This document shows positions 1 to 6,532 of a stretch of DNA of 32,120 nt, piece by piece. Position numbers and translations under genes: made by a program. Source of the DNA: Sphingobacteriales bacterium (GTDB lineage: Bacteria > Bacteroidota > Bacteroidia > Chitinophagales > Chitinophagaceae); the NCBI GenBank assembly GCA_016192105.1, contig JACPUV010000035.1:1-32120 (forward strand), written 5' to 3'. A model generated the notes under the pieces. It was not told the DNA's origin. It saw nothing but the letters and a program-made list of their open reading frames with translations, and made no database searches. Each line of letters begins with the position of its first letter. Position 1 is the stretch's first letter.

Positions 1-1
1 A

Positions 2-409
2 AAAAGATATACGGAAGTGGAAATAAACACGGCCGATACAACGGCCTTTATCGCTTTACCGGGCATTGGGTCCAGGCTGGCCGCGCGGATTGTTCATTTC
101 AGAGAAAAACTGGGGGGCTTTTATTCCATTGCACAGCTCGGCGAAACATTTGGGCTGGCTGATTCGGTATTTCAGCAAATAAAACCCTTTCTGAAACTTC
201 AGTCAGTAGCGCTGCGAAAAATCAATATCAATACGGCCACTGGCGGGGATTTGAAACCCCATCCCTACCTGAAATGGAATATCATCAATGCCCTGCTGGC
301 CTACCGGAAAGAACATGGTCCGTTCCGGTCCATAGAGGACCTGAAGAAATTACAAATAATGACGGATGAGCTTTTTGCCCAACTATCACCTTATTTAATG
401 CTTGACTAG
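2..409 (+). CDS. ComEA-like helix-hairpin-helix DNA-binding protein, 3' part
   Basis: The reading frame is open to the left edge (codon phase at base 2), so the true start lies outside the window. A GTG at 17 is internal to the first domain and is unlikely to be the start. The visible 135 residues hold two helix-hairpin-helix units. Each begins with an INTA-type motif (VEINTADTTAF, INTATGGDL). The first has the hairpin LPGIGSRLAARIV; the second has the HPYLKWNIINALLAYRKEHG segment typical of Bacteroidota ComEA-like proteins. The family binds double-stranded DNA non-specifically, and relatives act in DNA uptake. Whether this protein works in competence cannot be told from the fragment. It converges on rplL, with three hairpins between them. 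Confidence 0.8.
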   Translation, partial: KRYTEVEINTADTTAFIALPGIGSRLAARIVHFREKLGGFYSIAQLGETFGLADSVFQQIKPFLKLQSVALRKININTATGGDLKPHPYLKWNIINALLAYRKEHGPFRSIEDLKKLQIMTDELFAQLSPYLMLD

Positions 410-478
410 TCTGTAAAAAAGCAGAAGGAATGTAAAAAAACGGACGCAGTCTGTAAGGATGGTTGATGTTTATGCAGC

Positions 479-549
479 GTTCAACCCCGGAAGGGTTGAA
501 CTAAAGTGCCGGCAGTGAAACAGCAGGAAGCCGGAAGTTATTTTCCGGC
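479..549. other. Two strong hairpins in the comEA-like/rplL intergenic region
   Basis: Bases 479-487 (GTTCAACCC) pair perfectly with 493-501 (GGGTTGAAC) around a 5-base loop. Bases 530-536 (GCCGGAA) pair with 543-549 (TTCCGGC) around a 6-base loop. Neither is followed by a T-run on the plus strand, so they are not textbook rho-independent terminators for the upstream gene. They may act as 3' end stabilisers or as a loose bidirectional terminator. The rest of 410-611 shows no open frame of interest. Confidence 0.5.
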
Positions 550-556
550 ATACTAC

Positions 557-587
557 AAAAAAAGAGGATGCCTTTTGAGGCACCCTC
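557..587 (-). terminator. Rho-independent terminator of the rplKAJL operon
   Basis: On the minus strand, 587-579 and 572-564 form a 9-position stem with one A/C mismatch (GAGGGTGCC against GGCATCCTC) and a 6-base loop. A run of seven T follows at 563-557. It lies 25 bases past the rplL stop codon and closes the operon before any rpoB gene. Confidence 0.85.
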
Positions 588-611
588 CTATGAATTATCA
601 GCCTGTTGAAA

Positions 612-986
612 TTAAGCGATCTCTACATCCGCGCCGGCTTCTTTCAGCTTATTGGCAATCTCTTCAGCTTCAGCTTTAGAGATACCTTCTTTGATGTTCT
701 TCGGTGCACCGTCAACCAGGTCTTTTGCTTCTTTCAGACCGAGACCAGTCAGGTCTTTAACGATCTTCACCACGTTCAGTTTGGAAGCACCCCCGTTTTT
801 CAGTACTACGTTGAAAGAAGTTTTTTCTTCAGCAGCAGCGGCACCACCGCCGTCGCCACTCGCTACAACTACTGCAGCAGCTGCGGGTTCGATACCATAC
901 TCTGTTTTCAGGAAATCAGCTAATTCCTGTACTTCTTTTACTGTTAAGCCTACCAGGCTTTCTGCTAATGCTTTTACGTCTGCCAT
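612..986 (-). CDS. rplL: 50S ribosomal protein L7/L12 (bL12)
   Basis: This is the flexible multi-copy stalk protein of the large subunit, which recruits and activates translational GTPases such as the EF-Tu encoded upstream. The 124 residues match the family length. Residues 1-32 form the dimerisation domain that binds L10. An Ala/Gly-rich hinge (about 35-53) follows. The C-terminal factor-binding domain carries the conserved run [20 protein letters not shown] and ends in EAGADVEIA. The ATG start gives [15 protein letters not shown], as in homologues. It is the last gene of rplK-rplA-rplJ-rplL, 150 bases after rplJ, and is followed directly by a terminator. In many bacteria rpoB follows; here it does not. 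Confidence 0.97.
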   Translation of the reverse strand: MADVKALAESLVGLTVKEVQELADFLKTEYGIEPAAAAVVVASGDGGGAAAAEEKTSFNVVLKNGGASKLNVVKIVKDLTGLGLKEAKDLVDGAPKNIKEGISKAEAEEIANKLKEAGADVEIA

Positions 987-1136
987 TTTGTTTGAATTTT
1001 TACCGTCTTCATTTCCTTTCGGGGATCCGACGGCGGTTTTTAAAAAAATTGTTTATAGTAAAGTGGCGGATGGAGAAGGATGTCCGGGGTTCTACCCCTC
1101 GCAACCCGCAACTCATCGCCCGCCGCTATATACTCA

Positions 1137-1661
1137 TTACTCAGCCACAGCTGCTTCTGCGCCGCCGGCTTTCTGCTCGTGGTGGTGCAGTAAGGCTGCC
1201 AGTACCCGTTTAGCGGGCGACTGCAGCAGGCCAATAACCTCACCGATGAGTTCATTTTTGGTCTTGATCTGTGTCAGCGCCTTCAGGTTGTTATCACCCA
1301 TGTACACGTCCCCGTTGATAAAAGCCGCTTTCAGTACAGGTTTTTCCCCGTTGCTTTCCTTGCGGAAAGAACTGATGATCAGGGCCGGTTCTTTGGGGTT
1401 CTCAGAGAACATCAGCGCCGTTACTTTATGCAGGGAATCATAGACGCCGGCATATTTTTCACTGTCCAGTGACTCGAGCGCCTTTTTGATCAGCGTGTTC
1501 TTGGCCACTTTCATTTCCACCTGCTTGCTGAAACAAGCCCGGCGGAGTTTGCCCACCTGCTCTACCGACAGTGATTCGGTATCGGCAACATAGAAGTTGT
1601 TATATTGAGAGAACTTGCCTTTCAGCAGTTCAATCACTTCGTTTTTTTGATCTTTTGTCAT
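1137..1661 (-). CDS. rplJ: 50S ribosomal protein L10 (uL10)
   Basis: L10 is the base of the ribosomal stalk. It binds 23S rRNA and holds L7/L12 dimers with its C-terminal helix. The protein has 174 residues, normal for bacterial L10. The N-terminal RNA-binding domain (MTKDQKNEVIELLKGKFSQ, then FYVADTESLSVEQVGKLRR) is followed by the globular domain with the conserved KVAKNTLIKKALE segment. The C-terminal stalk helix includes LLQSPAKRVLAALLHH. In other bacteria the L10-L12 complex represses its own messenger at a leader; the 93-base gap to rplA could hold such a site but I cannot demonstrate one. The 150-base gap to rplL contains a short hairpin, GGGG-tagaa-CCCC on the minus strand at 1098-1086, with no adjacent T-run. 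Confidence 0.97.
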   Translation of the reverse strand: MTKDQKNEVIELLKGKFSQYNNFYVADTESLSVEQVGKLRRACFSKQVEMKVAKNTLIKKALESLDSEKYAGVYDSLHKVTALMFSENPKEPALIISSFRKESNGEKPVLKAAFINGDVYMGDNNLKALTQIKTKNELIGEVIGLLQSPAKRVLAALLHHHEQKAGGAEAAVAE

Positions 1662-1720
1662 TTTATTAATGTTTTGACTGGTCAGTTAATCGGAGGCTTC
1701 ATAAACCCCTCCTTCGAGGG

Positions 1721-1743
1721 ACCTGCCTGCCGGTCAGGCAGGT
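1721..1743. repeat. REP-like palindrome ACCTGCCTG-n5-CAGGCAGGT
   Basis: Bases 1721-1729 and 1735-1743 are perfect 9-base inverted copies around the loop CCGGT, in the rplA-rplJ spacer. The 10-mer ACCTGCCTGC recurs once as a half-site at 4131-4140 in the tuf/tRNA-Trp spacer. No T-run follows, so it is not an ordinary terminator. From memory, similar palindromes are scattered between genes in many Bacteroidota genomes. Confidence 0.6.
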
Positions 1744-1754
1744 TTGAGAAGGCC

Positions 1755-2450
1755 TTAGTGAACAAATGCTTTGGTGTCAATCGCGATACCCGGACTCATG
1801 GTGCTGGCCATGCTGATACCTCTCAGGTAAATACCTTTTGCGGAAGAGGGTTTCGCCCTGATGATCGCATTCAGCAGCTCCTGGCTGTTTTCGGCGATTT
1901 TTTCAGGGGTAAAACTAATCCGTCCGATAGAGGCATGGATGATACCTACTTTATCCACTTTGAAAGCGATTTTACCGCCCTTTACATCATTGATGGCATT
2001 GGCCACGTCATTGGTCACAGTGCCGGTCTTGGGGTTCGGCATCAGGTTACGGGGACCGAGTACTTTACCCAGCTTACCAATCTTGGGCATTACAGAAGGA
2101 GTGGCGATGATCACATCAATATCCACCCATCCGCCTTCGATCTTGGTAACGAATTCTTCCAGTCCCACGTAGTCGGCACCGGCTCCTTTTGCTTCTGCTT
2201 CCTTATCAGGGGTGCAGAGTACCAGTACTCTTTTCGTTTTACCGGTTCCGTGCGGTAAATTAACGGTACCCCGGATGGCCTGGTCGGCTTTTTTAGGATC
2301 CACACCCAGGCGGATGTGCAGGTCCACAGAAGCATCGAACTTACAGGTGGTGATACTTTTCACCAGAGTGGAGGCTTCTTTTAATGAATATGCTTTGTTT
2401 GCGTCAACCTTGGTATCGGCAACTTTTCTTTTTTTACTGATGAATGCCAT
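1755..2450 (-). CDS. rplA: 50S ribosomal protein L1 (uL1)
   Basis: L1 forms the mobile L1 stalk next to the E site and takes part in release of deacylated tRNA. In many bacteria it also represses the rplK-rplA messenger. The start is placed at the ATG at 2450, giving [16 protein letters not shown] and 231 residues, the usual length. An in-frame ATG 24 bases upstream would add MKFLKETK, which has no counterpart in the family. Visible family segments include [33 protein letters not shown] and [20 protein letters not shown]. It follows rplK by 50 bases. Confidence 0.96.
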   Translation of the reverse strand: MAFISKKRKVADTKVDANKAYSLKEASTLVKSITTCKFDASVDLHIRLGVDPKKADQAIRGTVNLPHGTGKTKRVLVLCTPDKEAEAKGAGADYVGLEEFVTKIEGGWVDIDVIIATPSVMPKIGKLGKVLGPRNLMPNPKTGTVTNDVANAINDVKGGKIAFKVDKVGIIHASIGRISFTPEKIAENSQELLNAIIRAKPSSAKGIYLRGISMASTMSPGIAIDTKAFVH

Positions 2451-2476
2451 TTTAGTTTCTTTTAAGAATTTCAAAA

Positions 2477-2494
2477 AGTCCCCTTCAGGGGGTT
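2477..2494. repeat. Short CCCC-TTCA-GGGG hairpin element between rplK and rplA
   Basis: Bases 2480-2483 (CCCC) pair with 2488-2491 (GGGG) around TTCA. The stem extends outward through two G/T wobbles and an A-T pair (AGTCCCC against GGGGGTT). It sits 26 bases before the rplA start on the minus strand. Similar C-run/TTC/G-run elements are, from memory, common in Bacteroidota intergenic DNA. Its function is unknown; it could be a weak attenuator. Confidence 0.45.
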
Positions 2495-2500
2495 AAGGGA

Positions 2501-2944
2501 TTAATTTTCCCAGGGAGCTTTACCTTCCACGTTAAGACCCATACTGCGGGCGGTACCGGCCACCATTTTCATGGCGCTTTCAATTGTAAAACAGTTCAGG
2601 TCCGGCATTTTATCTTCTGCGATTGCCTTTACCTGGTCCCAGTTTACTTTACCAACTTTAGCGCGGTTGCTCTCTTTGGAACCCTTTTGAATTTTTGCGG
2701 CTTCCATCAGCTGAATAGCTGCGGGAGGGGTTTTGATCACGAAATCAAAACTCTTGTCTGAATAAACAGTGATTAATACAGGGAGAACTTTTCCCATTTT
2801 GTCCTGGGTTCTTGCATTGAACTGTTTGCAGAATTCCATGATATTAATACCCTTGGAACCCAGCGCAGGACCGATCGGAGGTGCGGGGTTGGCCTGGCCA
2901 CCCTTGCACTGCAGCTTTACAAAGCCGGAGATTTCTTTTGCCAT
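2501..2944 (-). CDS. rplK: 50S ribosomal protein L11 (uL11)
   Basis: L11 binds the GTPase-associated region of 23S rRNA and is needed for stringent-response activation by RelA-type enzymes. The 147 residues fit the family. The N-terminal domain has the proline-rich stretch [20 protein letters not shown]. The C-terminal RNA-binding domain carries [16 protein letters not shown] near the end. It is the first gene of the rplKAJL unit. A terminator after nusG and a canonical Bacteroidota promoter lie between nusG and this gene, so it is probably transcribed separately from secE-nusG. Confidence 0.97.
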   Translation of the reverse strand: MAKEISGFVKLQCKGGQANPAPPIGPALGSKGINIMEFCKQFNARTQDKMGKVLPVLITVYSDKSFDFVIKTPPAAIQLMEAAKIQKGSKESNRAKVGKVNWDQVKAIAEDKMPDLNCFTIESAMKMVAGTARSMGLNVEGKAPWEN

Positions 2945-3051
2945 TTTCTTTGATTTATTGGTTCTGACGACCTTTCGATTGATCTACTTGGTCTCCCAAA
3001 TTCCTCTTCCCCGGGAAACCCGGGACAATTCTAAAGAACTAATTGGGGTTG

Positions 3052-3082
3052 CAAAGGTAAGGGGAAAACCCGTTCTGGCAAA
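3052..3082 (-). promoter_or_regulatory. Bacteroidota-type promoter for rplKAJL
   Basis: On the minus strand TTTG at 3082-3079 is followed after exactly 19 bases by TACCTTTG at 3059-3052. This fits the TTTG-N19-TAnnTTTG consensus of the Bacteroidota primary sigma factor. It lies about 108 bases before the rplK start and directly after the nusG terminator. Confidence 0.8.
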
Positions 3083-3116
3083 GGGTTTCGGGATTTTTTT
3101 ACCGGCAATCCTGCAA

Positions 3117-3146
3117 CAAAAAAGCCATCCGCGGGGCAGATGGCTT
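3117..3146 (-). terminator. Rho-independent terminator after secE-nusG
   Basis: On the minus strand AAGCCATC (3146-3139) pairs perfectly with GATGGCTT (3129-3122) around a 9-base GC-rich loop. A run of T follows down to 3118. It lies 20 bases past the nusG stop codon and separates secE-nusG from rplKAJL. Confidence 0.85.
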
Positions 3147-3166
3147 AAAAACGTTTTCCGATTGGG

Positions 3167-3748
3167 TCAGCTGATCTTTTCCACCTGCATGTAATTGAGT
3201 TCCACAGGGGTAGAACGGCCAAATATCTTTACGGTTACTTTCAGTTTCTTTTTCTCATCGTTTACCTCTTCAATCACCCCGTTGAAATCATTGAATGGCC
3301 CTTCAATGATCTTGATGGTTTCGCCCACAATAAAGGGTTCACTCATGCTGATACCGCCCACTTCCGCCATTTCATCCATCTTACCCAGCATCTTGTTCAC
3401 CTCTGCTTTCCGGAGCGCAATGGGATTCTCCTTTCCCAGGAAATGAATCACATTGGTGGTATTCTTGATCACATCCTTCAGGTCGTCACTTAATTTCCCT
3501 TCGGCAATCTCGATCATCACATACCCGGGGTAATAGTTCCTTTCGCGCATGACTTTCTTGCCACTGGCCACTTTGTACACTTTCTCCACAGGCAGGAAGA
3601 CCTGCTTCACGATTTCGCTCCAGCCGCCCCGGGAAATCTCCTTATCCAGGTATTCCTTTACTTTTTTCTCCTTGCCGCTGATCACCCGCAGTACATACCA
3701 CTTGGTTTCCTGCTGCTGTACATTTTCTGTATTGGGAGTTGCTTCCAT
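3167..3748 (-). CDS. nusG: Transcription termination/antitermination factor NusG
   Basis: NusG binds RNA polymerase and suppresses pausing, links transcription to Rho, and in some bacteria links it to the ribosome. The 193-residue protein has the N-terminal NGN domain (KWYVLRVISGKEKKVKEYL, then FLPVEKVYKV and the YYPGYVMIEI core). The C-terminal KOW domain begins near residue 143 (IIEGPFNDFNGVIEEV) and ends in ELNYMQVEKIS. An acidic, Gln-rich lead-in of about 15 residues (MEATPNTENVQQQETK) precedes the NGN domain. Its ATG overlaps the secE stop codon by one base (TAATG), which suggests translational coupling. Confidence 0.97.
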   Translation of the reverse strand: MEATPNTENVQQQETKWYVLRVISGKEKKVKEYLDKEISRGGWSEIVKQVFLPVEKVYKVASGKKVMRERNYYPGYVMIEIAEGKLSDDLKDVIKNTTNVIHFLGKENPIALRKAEVNKMLGKMDEMAEVGGISMSEPFIVGETIKIIEGPFNDFNGVIEEVNDEKKKLKVTVKIFGRSTPVELNYMQVEKIS

Positions 3749-3942
3749 TAGAAGAGTTGTTTGTAGATGAACTTCAGACCGTTACCAATGACGGAATCCA
3801 TGGCCAGTACGATAAACGTAATGACGATTGTTGCCGCCAGCACAATCATGGTGGATTGCTGTAACTGCGGCCAGGTAGGCCAGGATACTTTTTCGGTCAG
3901 CTCTTTATAGCTCTCTTTTAAATACGACGTGATCTTGTTCAT
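3748..3942 (-). CDS. secE: Preprotein translocase subunit SecE
   Basis: SecE clamps SecY in the inner-membrane SecYEG channel. This is the short single-span form of 64 residues. An amphipathic N-terminal helix (SYLKESYKELTEKVSWPTWP) is followed by one transmembrane segment (about residues 33-52, MIVLAATIVITFIVLAMDSV) and a short C-terminal tail. The conserved KVSWPTW motif just before the membrane span is diagnostic. It starts 13 bases after the 3' end of tRNA-Trp and overlaps nusG by one base, a very conserved arrangement. Confidence 0.96.
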   Translation of the reverse strand: MNKITSYLKESYKELTEKVSWPTWPQLQQSTMIVLAATIVITFIVLAMDSVIGNGLKFIYKQLF

Positions 3943-3955
3943 AAAAGACTGTTTG

Positions 3956-4026
3956 CACGGGCAGAGAGATTCGAACTCCCATCAACGGTTTTGGAGACCG
4001 CTATTCTGCCATTGAACTATGCCCGT
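3956..4026 (-). tRNA. tRNA-Trp (CCA anticodon)
   Basis: The acceptor stem ACGGGCA/TGCCCGT pairs fully, with discriminator G. The anticodon stem GCGGT/ACCGT encloses the loop CTCCAAA, giving anticodon CCA. The T arm carries TTCGAAT. The 3' CCA is not encoded. It lies between tuf and secE, the usual place for this tRNA in many phyla. Confidence 0.95.
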
Positions 4027-4032
4027 AGAAAG

Positions 4033-4066
4033 CTAAAAGCTATTAGCAGCAGCTAACAGCTTTTAG
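4033..4066. other. 14-bp quasi-perfect hairpin before tRNA-Trp
   Basis: Bases 4033-4041 (CTAAAAGCT) pair with 4058-4066 (AGCTTTTAG). After one A/C mismatch, 4043-4047 (TTAGC) pair with 4052-4056 (GCTAA) around loop AGCA. It ends seven bases before the 5' end of tRNA-Trp on the minus strand, so it would lie in the tRNA leader or at the end of a tuf read-through transcript. A second copy of the 13-mer AAAGCTAAAAGCT is at 4115-4127. There is no T-run, so classic termination is unlikely; an RNA-processing role is a guess. Confidence 0.55.
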
Positions 4067-4078
4067 TATCTTATGTTG

Positions 4079-4086
4079 CAAAGGTA
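4079..4086 (-). promoter_or_regulatory. Possible -7 box for tRNA-Trp-secE-nusG
   Basis: The minus strand reads TACCTTTG, a full match to TAnnTTTG, about 55 bases before tRNA-Trp. No TTTG is present 17-20 bases upstream (the nearest TTG is only 12 away), so this is half a promoter. It may allow separate expression of tRNA-Trp-secE-nusG in addition to read-through from tuf. Confidence 0.4.
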
Positions 4087-4181
4087 GGAAATACCCTGCA
4101 ATGCCTTACGGCTCAAAGCTAAAAGCTCGCACCTGCCTGCTCACCTTACGGCGAAGCGGCTGTCCCGGCTTGTAACTTATC

Positions 4182-5369
4182 TTATTTAAGGATCTCTGTA
4201 ACCTGACCGGCACCTACGGTACGGCCACCTTCACGGATCGCAAACTTCAATCCTTTTTCCATCGCGATGGGCTGGATCAGTTTTACAGTCAGGGAAGTGT
4301 TATCACCCGGCATCACCATTTCAGTACCTGCATTCAGTTCCACTTCTCCGGTTACGTCAGTCGTACGGAAATAGAACTGGGGGCGGTATTTCTGGAAGAA
4401 CGGAGTATGACGGCCACCTTCTTCTTTGCTCAGTACATATACTTCAGCCTTGAATTCAGTGTGGGGGGTAATAGAACCGGGTTTTACGATAACCATACCA
4501 CGGCGGATCTGGGTTTTCTCAATACCACGGAGCAGCAGACCTGCATTGTCACCGGCCTCACCTTCATCGAGCAGTTTACGGAACATTTCCACACCGGTTA
4601 CAGTTGAAGTCAGGGGTTCAGGAATCAGCCCTACGATCTCAACCGGCTCACCAACTTTAATACGGCCTCTTTCAATACGACCAGTGGCAACCGTACCACG
4701 ACCGGTGATAGAGAATACGTCTTCCACAGACATCAGGAACGGCTGATCAACCGGGCGGGGCGGCAGCGGGATATAAGAATCTACCGCTTCCATCAGTTCT
4801 TCAACCTGTTTTACTGCTTCAGCATCACCTTCCAGTGCTTTAATGGCAGAACCCTTGATGATTGGTGTGTTGGCACCATCGAAACCGTAGAATGTCAGGA
4901 GGTCACGGATTTCCATTTCCACCAGTTCCAGCAGTTCGGGGTCATCCACCAGGTCAACTTTATTCATAAATACCACAATCTTGGGTACACCCACCTGGCG
5001 GGCCAGCAGGATGTGTTCTTTTGTTTGCGGCATAGGACCGTCTGTAGCGGCAACCACCAGGATCGCACCGTCCATCTGGGCAGCACCGGTGATCATGTTT
5101 TTAACATAGTCAGCGTGACCGGGACAGTCAACGTGAGCGTAGTGACGGTTAGCCGTCTGGTACTCAACGTGAGCTGTATTGATGGTGATACCCCTTTCTT
5201 TTTCCTCAGGAGCAGCATCAATTTCATCATATTTTTTTGCTGTGGCCATCCCTTTTGTAGCCAGAATTGTGGTGATGGCAGCAGTCAAGGTTGTTTTACC
5301 ATGGTCAATGTGTCCGATGGTACCAACGTTAACGTGGGGTTTGTCCCGCTTGAAGGTCTCTTTTGACAT
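4182..5369 (-). CDS. tuf: Elongation factor Tu
   Basis: EF-Tu is the GTPase that delivers aminoacyl-tRNA to the ribosomal A site. The 395-residue protein has the P-loop GHIDHGKT (19-26), the switch II motif DCPGHADYV near residue 80, and NKVDLVD for guanine recognition. Two beta-barrel domains follow, and the C-terminus is [10 protein letters not shown]. The ATG start gives [20 protein letters not shown], as in Bacteroidota homologues. It sits between four tRNA genes upstream and tRNA-Trp downstream. This mirrors the thrU-tyrU-glyT-thrT-tufB order of Escherichia coli. Co-transcription with the tRNAs is likely, because the only strong promoter seen is ahead of the tRNA cluster. Confidence 0.98.
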   Translation of the reverse strand: MSKETFKRDKPHVNVGTIGHIDHGKTTLTAAITTILATKGMATAKKYDEIDAAPEEKERGITINTAHVEYQTANRHYAHVDCPGHADYVKNMITGAAQMDGAILVVAATDGPMPQTKEHILLARQVGVPKIVVFMNKVDLVDDPELLELVEMEIRDLLTFYGFDGANTPIIKGSAIKALEGDAEAVKQVEELMEAVDSYIPLPPRPVDQPFLMSVEDVFSITGRGTVATGRIERGRIKVGEPVEIVGLIPEPLTSTVTGVEMFRKLLDEGEAGDNAGLLLRGIEKTQIRRGMVIVKPGSITPHTEFKAEVYVLSKEEGGRHTPFFQKYRPQFYFRTTDVTGEVELNAGTEMVMPGDNTSLTVKLIQPIAMEKGLKFAIREGGRTVGAGQVTEILK

Positions 5370-5492
5370 TGTTATCGGTTTTAAAGTTGTGTTTTACAAT
5401 TATTGTTTTTTATCAGGAAGCCATCAGTAATCGCACCGCTGGCCATCTTTCCAACACATTGGTTATCAATCGTCTTAACGCTTAAAAATCTG

Positions 5493-5564
<72 letters not shown>

Positions 5565-5581
5565 TTTTGCTCAGTCAGCAG

Positions 5582-5646
5582 TTTTCAGTCGGCAGTCAGC
5601 AGCCATTTCTGACGAATACTGCAGACTGCAGGCTGCAAACTGAAAA
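5582..5646. repeat. Quasi-palindromic CAGTC/GACTG spacer between tRNA-Thr(GGT) and tRNA-Gly
   Basis: TTTTCAGT (5582-5589) is inverted at 5639-5646 (ACTGAAAA), and GCAGTC (5592-5597) is inverted at 5624-5629 (GACTGC). Between and around them the short word CAGTC/GCAGT recurs in several degenerate copies. The spacer can fold into a long imperfect hairpin between two tRNAs. It encodes no tRNA and no plausible protein. Confidence 0.5.
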
Positions 5647-5647
5647 G

Positions 5648-5720
5648 AGCGGGAGACCGGGCTCGAACCGGCCACCTGAAGCTTGGAAGGCTACCGCTCT
5701 ACCAAATGAGCTACTCCCGC
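5648..5720 (-). tRNA. tRNA-Gly (TCC anticodon)
   Basis: The acceptor stem GCGGGAG/CTCCCGC is perfect, with discriminator T. The anticodon arm GTAGC-CTTCCAA-GCTTC gives anticodon TCC and has one T-T mismatch in the stem. The T arm GCCGG-TTCGAGC-CCGGT is normal. No CCA is encoded. Confidence 0.93.
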
Positions 5721-5730
5721 AATAAATGAA

Positions 5731-5802
5731 CATTGAGCATTGAAAACTGAATATTGAAAATCAACTTACGCTTCTTCTCAATATCCGGTTCTCAATTTTC
5801 AA
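5731..5802. repeat. ATTGAAAA-type quasi-repeat spacer between tRNA-Gly and tRNA-Tyr
   Basis: The words ATTGA, TTGAAAA and ATATTGAAAA recur in direct copies (5732-5760). Inverted counterparts (CTCAATAT, CTCAATTTTCAA) appear at 5778-5802; for example, TTGAAAAT 5754-5761 pairs with ATTTTCAA 5795-5802. The make-up is AT-rich, unlike the GC-richer spacer on the other side of tRNA-Gly, but the architecture is the same. Confidence 0.45.
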
Positions 5803-5808
5803 AGAACG

Positions 5809-5891
5809 TGGGCAAGGATGGATTCGAACCACCGAACTCCGAAGAGGACAGATTTACAGTCTGTTGCCGTTGGCCACTTGGCTACTTGCCC
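5809..5891 (-). tRNA. tRNA-Tyr (GTA anticodon)
   Basis: The acceptor stem GGGCAAG/CTTGCCC is perfect, with discriminator A. The anticodon arm CAGA-CTGTAAA-TCTG gives anticodon GTA. A long variable arm (CCTCTTCGGAG region) marks it as a class II tRNA, as expected for bacterial tRNA-Tyr. No CCA is encoded. Confidence 0.96.
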
Positions 5892-5897
5892 GCCTGG

Positions 5898-5970
5898 AGC
5901 CACCTGCCAGAATCGAACTGGCGACCTACTGATTACAAATCAGTTGCTCTACCAGCTGAGCTAAGGTGGC
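5898..5970 (-). tRNA. tRNA-Thr (TGT anticodon)
   Basis: The acceptor stem GCCACCT/AGGTGGC is perfect. The anticodon stem ACTGA/TCAGT encloses TTTGTAA, giving anticodon TGT. The T arm is GCCAG-TTCGATT-CTGGC. It is the first gene of the tRNA-tuf transcript, six bases ahead of tRNA-Tyr, with a canonical promoter about 70 bases upstream. Confidence 0.96.
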
Positions 5971-6043
5971 GATTTTTGTTTCCGGCACTGCTGGATAAGT
6001 CGCCGGATCAGGCAATAAAGAGCTACCCCATTTTTTGGGAAGG

Positions 6044-6074
6044 CAAAGGTAAGGGAATTTGGATATTGCAAAAA
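6044..6074 (-). promoter_or_regulatory. Bacteroidota-type promoter of the tRNA-tuf operon
   Basis: On the minus strand TTTTTG (6074-6069) is followed after 17 bases by TACCTTTG (6051-6044), a full match to the TTTG...TAnnTTTG consensus. Transcription would start near 6037, about 67 bases before tRNA-Thr(TGT). The T-rich stretch upstream of the -33 box may act as an UP-like element, which would suit a highly expressed stable-RNA operon. Confidence 0.8.
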
Positions 6075-6188
6075 TTTTATGAGGGATTTTTCTCCTGAAA
6101 ATCAGGAAATAAAAAAGAAACTGTCTGAAAGGAATACCGGGAAGCAGGGGGATCCCGGAAACAGCGTCCCTTTCTTCGGGTAAAGCAA

Positions 6189-6222
6189 TAAAAAAAGGCT
6201 GTACTTTTTTTTAGTACAGCCT
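6189..6222 (-). terminator. Rho-independent terminator after hpf
   Basis: AGGCTGTACT (6196-6205) and AGTACAGCCT (6213-6222) form a perfect 10-bp stem with a 7-base loop of A on the minus strand. A run of T follows at 6195-6189. It is 10 bases past the hpf stop codon and insulates hpf from the tRNA-tuf promoter. Confidence 0.9.
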
Positions 6223-6232
6223 CCTGAACAGA

Positions 6233-6532
6233 TTAAGCGGCTTGTTTTTCTTTTTTTCGTTTTATCTGGCTTACGAGGGATTCGAAAGCACTGTCAAAGG
6301 ATTCTTCAAATGATTTACTGGTTGATTTCACAAAAAAGTTGTGGCGGGGTACATGCACCCTGATTTCGGCAATTTTGTCTTTAATGGAATGAACCACGTT
6401 GTCTAACTTCAAAAACACATTTACCTGGATGATGCGATCGCTGAACACCGGCAGCTTTTCCAGTTTTCGGTTTACATACTCCATCAACTTGCTGTCAGCG
6501 TTGAAATGAACAGTTTGAATTTTTACGTTCAT
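6233..6532 (-). CDS. hpf: Ribosome hibernation-promoting factor, short HPF/RaiA type
   Basis: Members of this family bind the 30S decoding region and hold ribosomes inactive in stationary phase or stress. The chosen start (ATG at 6532) gives MNVKIQTVHFNADSKLMEYV, which aligns with the family N-terminus. ATGs further upstream add only MFHSLKMMT. The resulting 99 residues form the single S30AE/YfiA domain (beta-alpha-beta, basic second helix). The C-terminal dimerisation domain of the long form is absent. The last helix ends in the Lys-rich QIKRKKEKQAA. The neighbours are xerC upstream and a perfect terminator downstream, a conserved Bacteroidota setting. A gap of 156 bases to xerC holds an eight-G run at 6674-6681 and no clear promoter. 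Confidence 0.93.
   Translation of the reverse strand: MNVKIQTVHFNADSKLMEYVNRKLEKLPVFSDRIIQVNVFLKLDNVVHSIKDKIAEIRVHVPRHNFFVKSTSKSFEESFDSAFESLVSQIKRKKEKQAA

Noticed and set aside
652..1443. Long plus-strand open frame (263 codons) across rplL and rplJ
   Set aside because: It is antisense to two clearly conserved ribosomal protein genes, has no protein-family character, and arises from codon bias.
5754..6098. Plus-strand open frame containing DGFEPPNSEED and WRPTDYKSVALPAELR
   Set aside because: It is the reverse complement of tRNA-Tyr and tRNA-Thr(TGT). These peptide strings are a well-known artefact of translating tRNA genes backwards.
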